A DNA stretch of 64,000 nucleotides from positions 372,001-436,000 of the forward strand of contig CAJNAR010000160.1 of NCBI GenBank assembly GCA_905220665.1, written 5' to 3'. The notes beneath the pieces were generated by a model. It was not told where the DNA came from. It worked only from the letters and a program-made list of their open reading frames with translations, and did not search any database. Both the position numbers and the translations under genes were made by a program. The stretch's first letter is position 1, and each line of letters starts with the position of its first letter. Origin of the DNA: Albugo candida (Eukaryota > Oomycota > Peronosporomycetes > Albuginales > Albuginaceae). Of the stretch, positions 54,700 through 64,000 are shown in pieces.

Positions 54700-56172
54700 A
54701 AGGTATTACTACCTTTTTCTGCAAAGTGGGTTTCTTTATCATGTCGACACTACGTGGAGCTTTGGAAATGGTTCAGATGCGGGTAGAAGCTAGATTCCTC
54801 AAAAATGTGCTTCAAGGTGACGTCCTCACAGAAATTCGGTAAGGTCAGCTTGGATAAGGCCGATGAAAGCGCTTCTTATACTGTGGGGTTCTGCAAGCGG
54901 CTAGCTTTCATCGGAAGAAACTAAAGATCCTACTGACAATTAAAAAATCAGCGAAATATCTGACAAATGTTTACAATTCTCGAGTTTATTTCTTCAAAAG
55001 ATAAATGATCCACATATGCTGCCTGCTACGGCTTTATAGCGTAACGGAAGAAGCGTGTGTTACACACGAGTTCTTCCTGTAATTATTAAGCTGCCCCGAA
55101 GCGAAATGAGCATATGAGAGATGCTGATCGAAGATTTGTAGAGACTCTGGCGCTCAACGTAGTGCATTCTATCGGTGTCAATATTGAGCAACGCGTCAGC
55201 AGCCTAAGCTATCGGATTATAACAAGACCGTAAACGATTCTTCCACATGTACCAACTGTCTACAGTGTCTTGGAATGACGTTGTGGTAAGGTCGTGGAAA
55301 CTTTATTTACTTTATATTTCCGATGCTGAAGCTTAAGCGCTAAAGGAAGCGATTCCTGTCAGCAACCAACTTCGTGGAGTACATACCAGTAACAATTTTG
55401 CGACCGCTTTTGCCAAAGCAATTCAGCACGTACGCTTTGTATTTTCACATACAGAGAATCAATCGCAACATTTCTTGCATCACATTGGCAAGACTGCGAA
55501 GATTCAGAAACTCGAAATGCACAATAGCTGCCATTTTACCTGATGATTTGATGTCACCGAAAACAACCAAAGATACAGACACTGACCGGCAGTACTTCTA
55601 TCTATCTGGAAGCCTGTGAAATTCTGCCATACCTCGTCATCACTTCGTTCCTTAACGGACCTCTTATGTGATACTATCCAGTAAAAACGCTAGGTTGATT
55701 ATTTGACTGACGATCACAATCTCAACGATTCAGTGCTACGTGGAACCCAAATTGATCATTATGGAAATGTTCCATGGGAGATCAGACGTATAAACCTTTT
55801 GGGTTGTTCGCAGGTGCAGGACGTGTATTTCAATGGAGCGTTCGTTTGCGTTCAGCTTTGCTTGAATCAAGCAAGAGAAGCTGAATGGACGCAACCTACT
55901 ATCTGGAGTCGTTCCAATCCTCGTCGAAACCAAGTGACTTTATAATAGAACACTCGTGTTAGCTTCCTAGTTAGAATTGAGCAGCTGAACGAATGTCAAC
56001 AAAGCTGTTTCTGTTCCTCATGACACGATAAAGTCTTGACCAAAGTGCGAATGGAGTGAGAAGCAGCATAACGGTAATGGCTTTAAGTGTGACACATTTT
56101 GCTCCATGGAATTTGATGAAGTATTGGTAGTAGGAATGCATTTGTACTAGTTGTCTCTTCTTAAAAGGTCCC
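54700..56172. other. No supported gene
   Basis: The frames at 55374-55619 and 55703-55945 lack motifs. Upstream exons of the 54124 gene could lie here on the minus strand, but no splice sites could be paired. Confidence 0.35.
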
Positions 56173-56490
56173 GTTTTGGTGCAGATCACGAGATTTGAGA
56201 AGAAGTATACCGAACGATCCCCATAGTTTACTATTTCTTGTAATCTCGAGTTCTTGGAAGGGTAATGAAGCTTTGGCTTCCTCTCCAGTCTTCTTTACTT
56301 CTCTTTGAAGATGCATCAGTTTGAGTTCTTACCCGCTTCAGTTTTTCTTGTTTTCTTAAATCATACCGTAGCAATCGGTCCGTGATACCTCTGCTACCTG
56401 TACATTATCATTTCTGTATGTGTTCAAAAAAAGTGGTCCTTCAGAAGGTAGTCAACACAGATACAGCTTCATGGGATCAATCAGAATATC
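56173..56490 (+). repeat. GGTGCAGAT repeat, copy 4
   Basis: TTTTGGTGCAGATCACGAGATTTGAGAAGAAGTATACCGAACGAT, then at 56310 GATGCATCAGTTTGAGT and later CAGAAGGTAG, pairing with 51285-51700. It is the most degraded of the four copies. Confidence 0.5.
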
Positions 56491-59310
56491 AGTAGTCATT
56501 GTAACGAGAGTAGCAAGAAGTCTAGTGTTTTTGCTTCAACATCTGGGATTTAACGGCTCCATTATGTATCTACGTTTGCTATCTATTCCATCTTGTTTTT
56601 TTCCAGCTCTTTGTACTTCCTATCTAGCTGCTGTAATTAGCGTATTCGTTAAAGCGTACCATTGGAAGTGCACATTTTCTTGTTTGAGGCTAATGCTGGT
56701 CGATGGAGCAAGGATCAAGAGAAGCTACACACAAGGGCATGCTGCAACTTGGGCGGAAGTGGGTGCGGGAGCGGGCATCGGAGGGAGGCTGGATTTATCC
56801 TGCTTGTTGAGATTGAGAAAAAAAAGAGAATGATTTGGATAGATGTCGATGATTGGAGTCATTCTCAAGATTTTTCTTGCTCATTTCCTCTTCATTCAAC
56901 ATAAATCTGCCAGTAGTCAAACGCAAGTCCAAAGACGTGTAGGAATGCTCAATTCTACACAGCCGTTTCATACATGAAAGTTGAATCATGCGAAGTGATG
57001 TTACATACAGCCGAAACCCATGCTGACTATCTTAATATGCATCTACCTTGTTTTCAACCTATAGTTGGGTCGTCTGTGCTTGGTCATTTGACTGTCTTTC
57101 ACACGCTGAGACCGATTTTATTTTCGTAACAGAGCATTTTATGGGACTCATGCAGGTAACAGGATCGTTTTTGAAAGACATCGTCCTGGCTGATATGGTG
57201 GATTCTGATGCAACAAATGATTTTTAAAGGATTGATACGGAAGATTGTGTTTCCGGTACACCATAGTATATGTGATTTTCAGAATATTGTACCTTAACAT
57301 TTGCCATGAGCAGCGGTCATGGAGTCACCACAAACACAAATCAGCGCCTTCTTCTATTTAAAACATACTTTAGCTAGATATCCGACTTCTTGTTCAGAAT
57401 GCGTGATTCTACTCAAGTCACTTAATTTACTTCTTGTGAATAATAGTGCAAGCTCTCTGGGAAGCTGTATACAGCGTCGTACTAGAAAAAGTGAGAGAAT
57501 ACTTTTGTCAAATACGTATTATATAAGCAAGTGAGATTTTTGAGGCAGTAAGATTGTGTGTGTTGCTCTGAGAGCAAAAGGCCTCTGAGAGCTCCTCTGT
57601 CGCTCGCAACCTAAGAGAAAAACTAAGAAAAACCGAGTGAGAAATTTGGAATGGTGAGGATCAAACGAGAGAATGAGCGAACAAGCCACGTGAATATACA
57701 TATCTCTCCATGAAAATTTTTAGCTCATCAAGACAGGCACCGCTTCTCACCCTAACGTTGTTATTTTTTCTTCGAGCTTCACTCAATGTGAAGGCGTTGC
57801 GTGTTTCTTACCAGAGACGACTTTGTTCAAATCGTCATTATCATACGTAAAATCTATTTACAGAGTCCGCTGCAACGAGACTCGTCGCAGCATTTTGAGA
57901 AGAAAACACAGAGCACAAAAGCTACGAAGTTGTACAAGACCATAGGCGGAGGGTTTGACTACTGAAGAATGGATAGCAAATTGTGTTGTGGATGTGACGT
58001 TTTCAAAGAGCTCTTTTATAACGTGCTAATTGGCCACTTTATTCTCCTTCGGTGATTGTATATGGTTGCGCATTAGTCTGTTCTGCTTCGTAAAAAATTC
58101 TCCAGATATTCCGGTCAATGTGTGCTAATAGAACTCAATGTGTACCTATCACACGAACTGAGCAAAATTTGCAGAGAGTTCGAATAGATTGTACAAAAAA
58201 TGACACATGAGCATCATCTGTCGTGCGAATAAAATCGAAAATCGTACTACTCTCTCCTGCAGCATACTTAGTTGGTTAGTAGAGAAACCCCTCACGGCAA
58301 TGTGTTAATTACTCTGCTTGATATTGTATAGTCTATGATGATTTCTCTATTCGGAAGTGATTAGCCATGACGGTGAATACAACTCTGGTCGGATTATGTC
58401 TCGTAGTCTACAAGTTGTCGCTTTATACCTCGGCTTCTAGGTAAAGAGGTATGTACACATCTGGAAAAAAGCCAATTTGGTAAACAAGATTCTTCTCATG
58501 CATATTCATCCGGATGAACGTCGGCCAGAGTGCTAAATGTCGCTTCATGGGAACCACATGAACGGCGAAACATGCTTAGAGCAATCATGTGCGGTTTTGA
58601 TAGAATATGGGCACGATCTCATATGGAGCTTTGCGTAATCGTAGGGTTTATTTCGTTCGCTTCTTTACATCGAAGCGGTTCTTTGATTCGACTTTGGATT
58701 TGATTTTGTAAATGCTCTATATGGTAGGTACTACCATATGCACTTGTATGCAAATCGGGATCTAAAATAACCCAAGGTTCACTTCAACACAATCTGATCT
58801 CATTATGCTTGATTCGGCATCGCTGAAATTTAGGATCTCAAATTTAGCTTATGTTCGACTCATTTTATGTCCAGTTGCATCATTAAAAGTCGTGGGTCGA
58901 TTGCGAGGAAATCAATATGCATACAGTAATATGTGGATTTCGCAGATCAAATAGCAGGAGTCAAATATTGCTTCATAATCTAGACATGTATTGTGAAATC
59001 ATAAAACGCGATTACTTCAGTCAACGCGAGGGTGTATACGCGTTTGAGGTGACGCTGGAAGCGGCCTTATAGATTCTAATTACGTCATCATGGTCTGTGC
59101 TCCTTCATTGTAAAGGTTTTATTTTACGACTATAAACTACATGTCTCGAAGTACGTTGTAAATATAGAAGTTGCACAGCAGCACCGCATCCTAGTTGAAA
59201 GTATGCGCATCCGGTAACCACGCACGCAAAAAATATACGCTACAAAAGATTTGCGAGAGTTGACGTTAAATTTCACATATAAATTCGACTGCTAGTGTTT
59301 TCAAGATGAC
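56491..59310. other. No supported gene
   Basis: A plus frame at 56420-56833 includes a hydrophobic stretch and a Gly-rich end but no known motif; a second frame overlaps it. The remainder is AT-rich with dense stops. Confidence 0.35.
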
Positions 59311-60261
59311 GTGTGCCTTCTCAATTTTTCAGATACAACGCAATCCGCCAATCAAGTAAAACATATCGCTTCAGCTTTTCCGACTACTTCCCAGAAACAA
59401 TGGTCTAAGGTGATATCCGACATAAACGGGGTCCATTCTGCTGGCATGGCAACCCTGCTAAATCACGCTGTTTTGGATGATTGCATGATTGGGATGATTA
59501 ATCAACCTTGTAGGATAACATGGCAAGTACCGCCAAAGGCGATACAAGTGACACATGAGGTACTTTTACTGCCTCATTTCAGTGACGTGAAAAATCCACT
59601 GCAAGTGTGCACGAACGCAGATGTTTCACTTTGGCTGACTTAATCAAGTGGCCAGAATTCTTACAGAAGGAAAAGCACAAGGCTAAACCAAAAGCCATAA
59701 AGCTCCATATTTCATAATATCCGAACTTCATGCCGGAGAGTGACAAAACGAGGCCTTTTGAGATTCCGGAAGCAATTTTCTGATGCTCTTGGAAACGGGT
59801 CAGATATTCATCTCCATTGCAAATGCGAAGTTTTTATTTGACCCGTCTGGGATCTTCAGAACCCGGTCTTCAAATCTCTTTTGGATAGTCGCCAGATTAG
59901 ACAAGTGTATAAGAGTTCAGGTGGGGATGTTCAATTGATGGTGACATCCAATGCCGCATGTGAGCCGTTTGGATGATATTTCGGTCATAAATCTTGGCGA
60001 AAAGTACTTATCATGGTACTACCATACATTGAAACACCGGTACAACCTGAACATGTTTGGATTTGGAGTAGGGATGGAGATCGAATGGGAGGGTATTTAG
60101 CGCTCTCTTTTCAAAAAAAATCCTCCCAAATAATTTCAAAAGGTAAGTTCCTCAGAAGAAGTGGTTCTGTTGACGTGGAGAATCCACTTTGCTTCCTCTA
60201 TGTCCCGCGAAGCATTGTTTTGCGCTGGAAAGTCTGCAAGCAAATCTCGTATGGGAAGTAG
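59311..60261 (+). pseudogene. Second LINE copy: ORF1
   Basis: MATLLNHAVLDDCMIGMINQ (59445-59505) matches VAILTSHPALGDCMIGDESS in the minus-strand LINE ORF1. Further on, FLQKEKHKAKPKAIKLH, an ETGQIFISIANAKF stretch, LGEKYLSWYYHTLKHRYNLN (59993-60055) and LCFLYVPRSIVLRWKVCKQ (60190-60245) follow the same order as ETGQALTRIPNGKLL, GEKYFFKEYGTLERRYYMN and FASFTCPEALVHVGKVCEQ there. Several frameshifts; the two copies are old relatives, not recent duplicates. Confidence 0.65.
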
Positions 60262-61759
60262 CTCCTCCCTTTTCGGTATTAGAACGCTCCTATTTCGATA
60301 GAGAAATCACGTTTCGGCCACTTGAACCTTAAGGATCGGAGCTGGGAGTCACGTCGTCAACAATTAGGACAGGAAAATAATCAAATACAAAAAGTACAGC
60401 AACAAAATCAACAAAATGACACCCGTGGTGACCTTGAAAAAAAAATTTGCCACTTATGAGTCAAGAAAGTGAAACGGTAACCACGGTAAATCTCATCAAA
60501 GTTAACTTTCTGATCAGCATCACATCACCCTGTGCATCACAATTCTCTTAATCATCCCCTCCACTAATCCATTCTGGAAGCTATAACTGGGATGGGGATG
60601 TGACCAAGCAGGTGGTTTGGTCACGTGGGAAACCTCACCATGTGGAATCCAGTTCAACAACAAAAAATAAAAAGTGTGGCCATCCATGTTTGAAGTGAGC
60701 AATTATTTTTTGTGGTAGCATCCAACGATTTGTCAATCTGGGGTATGGTAGTCGCGTTAGAAATCTTTAATGTGAAAACACAGTTGGCAAATGCGGTGGC
60801 CAGGGAGGGGCAAACTACTTATAAAATCGCAGAAAATCGTGAAAGAGAGGAGCGGCCTACCCGAGTTGGCGAGGTTGGAGAGCTTATGTAACTCGTTTCC
60901 AAAACGGCTCTGTTCCCACTCAAACCGGACGAGCAATTCTAAGCAGATGCACAAATCCCACATATGCGCAGGCTGGTCCAATTCTTCACAAGTCTGGATA
61001 ATATAAGTGGAACTTGATCACAAACACTAAGAACCGTGTTCTACTCGCATATATTGTGTAAAGGATCAAAAGAGCGAAAAGGAAAAAATCTTCTTCTCGT
61101 CAATCGATTAATGGCTGTGCACAATATCAGGTAATATTATTTTTTTACGAGATAAAGTCAACATGATGGTGGGAAGTCCCTTCGAAGCGTGGTAGAATTC
61201 TCCAGAAATGAGTGTCGGGGTGAAGATCAGTGCCAGAGATAGTTCACGGTCTGACCCGAGGCAACAAAATCACTAGGCATGATCAAATCACTTCTCACGT
61301 GTACTGTCTCCATCATTTACACAAATGAACACTGTCTAGAGTATCTCACTGAAAGACCGGTAAATTTATTTCGGACTATCATTTCGTTTAGTGCCCATCA
61401 ATGTGCTATTCTCGTTGTAACGCTCTGATATGGTCATGTAAATGGTTGTCATAATAGTTTGGAGGTAAATGGCGAGAAGTTCTCAGTAGTCATATCAGCG
61501 ACCTATCCGTATACGTTAGCATTTTCCCGGATGAATTTGAAAACTTCACTTCTCCGTTCAAGGATGCTAAGATCTCCTCGATTATGTAAACGTGGGAAAC
61601 CTTCTCAGCACTCACAGTGAATTCTAATGGAATTCATACAAATGGTCATCTTTATGGACCACGTCCTACAACACACTATATTAGCCAAGTATATAAACCA
61701 AGTTCAATCAAGTGAACTCATGTCAATTTTTTACAATTCGACATGCACCATAAAATAAT
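60262..61759. other. Decayed ORF1/ORF2 junction of second LINE
   Basis: It lies between recognisable ORF1 and endonuclease. Frames are short. A Gln/Asn-rich patch occurs near 60370-60415. No separate gene. Confidence 0.4.
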
Positions 61760-64000
61760 TCTTTATGACGCCAACAGTGATTTTTTACATCCAACATAAA
61801 ATCTCAGTGTTGGTGTGATGACAATTTTTTGAGCCCGCTGGTGAGGATGCAACGCTCGACGAGTCGGACTTTCCTGGCTATACAACATATGAAAAACGCA
61901 TTGACAGGAGCATTTTAAATCGCTTTTTGGCTTTTCATATTCTTCTACCTGATGAAGCGGTGTACATTTACAACGTGCATACACTGGTAGAGGCCGACGA
62001 ATGAGTGCTTTTTCAGCTATTGATCTCCAACAACTTCGAATATTTCGTAATATCTATCGTGTTTGGTGATTTCATCATACTACTGGATCCAGCTATTGAT
62101 TCTTCGAGTGAGACAATTCGACACGAGCAGAGTCAGCTAGCATGTTTGAACCAGCATCCGTACATCAACTGAATCCTCGGGAACAGAATATTGAAAGTAT
62201 TCATTACGACTCTTTGCATATACTCAAGTTGCCGAAGTAATCAGACTAGAAGCGAATTTGGTGCTCGAGCAATTGCGGACAACTTCGAATCCCGGTAAAA
62301 TGTGGAAAGTTGAAAGGGAATCAAGAAAAAGCTTCAAGGAATAGAGAACAAAACTGCACAATATAGCCGACTTGATGTTGAGTCTAGTCAGTGCGTTTTG
62401 GAAGCCGCAGCAGCTCGAAGTCGCACTCAAGACACCAATCAGTCACGACAATTCTCTGAATCGAGTCTCCAGCAGTTCACAATTTTGGTCGAAAAAATTC
62501 CAAATACGACCAAGATGAGAGCTTCGATCATCACTTGAAGCATATGGAGGACTTTTCAAAGAATTTTTTTCGCCCTCTGGATACTTCTTGTGGTCACGAG
62601 CCGATCGAAAATGTCACCAAAAAATGCGGCACCGAGACATCGAACCCGAGGGATGTCATTGACGAATTCGGAGATCATTTCGGGTAGTGTCATGGTCTCT
62701 CTAAAGCTACGAGACCGACTCAGCTGCTCGATAGGAAAAACATAAAAAAGCTACTTGATTCGATTATGAATCCATTTCGTCAATAGAGCAAGACCGTCTC
62801 TCAACTTGATTGAGTACGACCGATATGGCGGAAGTGAACAAGCACATGCGAAGCAGTTCTTCTCCAGGTATTGATGGACAACCATCTGCATCTTATCAGC
62901 TTGATCCAGAAACTTTTGGCAAGTGTCTGAAGATCGCGTTCGAATATTAGCTGGAAAGAGGTATCTTACTTCGATCCCAATGTCACTCGATAATCACCTT
63001 GTTGTACAAAACCGTCCAAGAGGTGCTTCTGGCATTTCGCACTACTTTGTGTAGATGGAAAAGTACTATCAAAAAGTATAGACGCGTCGATTACAACAAT
63101 TCTTGCCGAAATTGTTTCGTCAAGATCAAAAAGCATTTGCGCGAGGACGGGAGATGCGTCATCACATCCGACATCTCACCGATATCCAATGCTCTATCAC
63201 TAATCGTGGAAAGAAGCGTATGTAACTTTCTCGACCTTGAAAAATCTGAAGGAAAATGTCAATTAGCCGTATATGTCTCGCATTTTGGAAGTAATGGGGG
63301 TCGGAAAACGTTTCATCGACTAGGTTCGTCTTTTGTACACTCAAATGAAGACGCAGTAGATGATAATGGCAATATCACACCTTATGACACCCCAACCTAG
63401 AGTGAAACAAGGAGGTCCGATACCAGAATCACTTTTGTGATGACGATCGAACCTATGAGGAATTTACTTCGATAACATGAAGAACATGCCATTTGAATCA
63501 ATGGCATCACAGTCGCAAATAGATTATTTATTGCGTGAAATTCGACATTGCTTTTTGGAACACCAAATGGTGTTTTCTCGTTTAGTATAAGGGAATAGAT
63601 CTGGTGCGAAGCACAACTTGAGCAAATCATCCTAGGTTTTGTTGATTTGGACCTTGCCATGTCCTTGTATATCGAATGTGACCATACTGGGTCCGGAGGA
63701 TTCGGTCAGCCAACTCATTCGACAATGGCAGTGATGCTCACACGATTTGTGCTAGGTGGGAAACACAAAAAAGATTTGGAGCATAGTCACCTGGTCAGCA
63801 AAGACTTCTTACATCTTTCGTCGACAGGATAGCGGACCACAAGTTCCTTTTTGGTTGGACGACTAAAGCAACAACGTGTTCGATTCCCCCAAGAGTTCAC
63901 ATCCGATGCGTCAAGAAATATCACTGCGAATTGGACAACTGCTTTGACGGAACTAGTACAACTTATCTAACCTCCCTTTGGACCATACAAGCCGATGCAT
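61760..64000 (+). pseudogene. Second LINE copy: ORF2, running off the window
   Basis: The endonuclease remnants NDANSDFLHPT (near 61770) and LLDPAIDSSSETIRHEQSQL (near 62085-62140) match NDRNSAFLHPT and PLDPAVDASSGTIRHEPSRL of the other copy. Then LVLEQLRTTSNPGKMW (62262), the polymerase start HMRSSSSPGIDGQPSASYQL (62845) and LERGILLRSQCHSIITLLYK (62952) follow. The region after NGVFSRLV (63580) matches the other copy around its FADD box, here decayed (LFIA). Stops and frame changes are frequent. Its 3' end lies beyond the window. Confidence 0.75.

Noticed and set aside
56420..56904. Plus-strand frame of 137 codons with a hydrophobic part
   Set aside because: A second frame overlaps it, no motif is seen and the Gly-rich end looks like low-complexity DNA. 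Kept only as a note.
60360..60420. Gln/Asn-rich patch as prion-like or regulatory domain
   Set aside because: It lies within decayed LINE sequence between ORF1 and ORF2 and has no open frame around it.
1..64000. CRISPR array, bacterial operons, rRNA genes
   Set aside because: No regularly spaced short repeats with unique spacers, no Shine-Dalgarno-led gene strings and no rRNA-like conserved stretch. The content is eukaryotic. tRNA genes were not searched systematically.

Overview
The window looks like repeat-rich DNA of a filamentous eukaryote. I infer an oomycete, perhaps AT-rich and Albugo-like. The basis is small intronless genes for secreted proteins, a 50-bp GTAAGT...AG intron, an L1/Tx1-type LINE, a chromodomain Ty3/gypsy element, a Ty1/copia element and a DDE transposase. 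The species was not identified.

The unit of organisation is a repeated gene module, decayed to different degrees. It combines three sequence families, none of which I recognise. Family A encodes small secreted proteins (about 150-176 aa) with a signal peptide, usually starting Met-Val-Ser, and N-terminal cysteines spaced C-x12-14-C-x7-9-C. Family C is an open frame around a Gly-Ala-Gly-Ile-Lys core; it lies upstream of A and points away from it. Family B is a coding-derived segment, usually downstream of A. Intact A genes are at 2031-2510, 15293-15784 and 39074-39529(-). Relics with lost start codons, frameshifts or truncations are near 6046, 11304, 24732, 26395, 27404 and 49068. Positions 1-2600 and 13597-15870 are diverged copies of one segment. 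Left of about 28 kb the modules run on +; right of about 39 kb they run on -. The array is therefore inverted around a transposon-rich core.

Region by region: 1-13.6 kb holds three modules and a UreH/HupE-like membrane-protein fragment (12.5-13.2 kb). 13.6-16 kb is the duplicate module. 16.3-18.2 kb is a dead DDE transposase. 19.3-23.8 kb is a gypsy element with both LTRs, a 5-bp target duplication and no integrase core. 24.2-27.9 kb holds A and B relics. 28.2-30.1 kb is an unidentified broken minus-strand frame. 30.6-31.2 kb is a broken frame that might be XRCC4/PAXX-like. 31.6-38.3 kb is a nearly complete minus-strand LINE. 39-41.7 kb holds inverted A and C modules. 41.7-45.1 kb is a decayed copia element. 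46-58 kb holds sparse relics and one convincing unknown C-terminal coding exon (54124-54555, -). 59.3-64 kb is a second, more decayed LINE on + that runs off the end.

Function is inferred, not shown: the A genes could be effector-like secreted proteins made from a shared promoter/leader cassette. Nothing in the window gives a metabolic operon or pathway. Most open frames under about 80 codons look random and are not listed.
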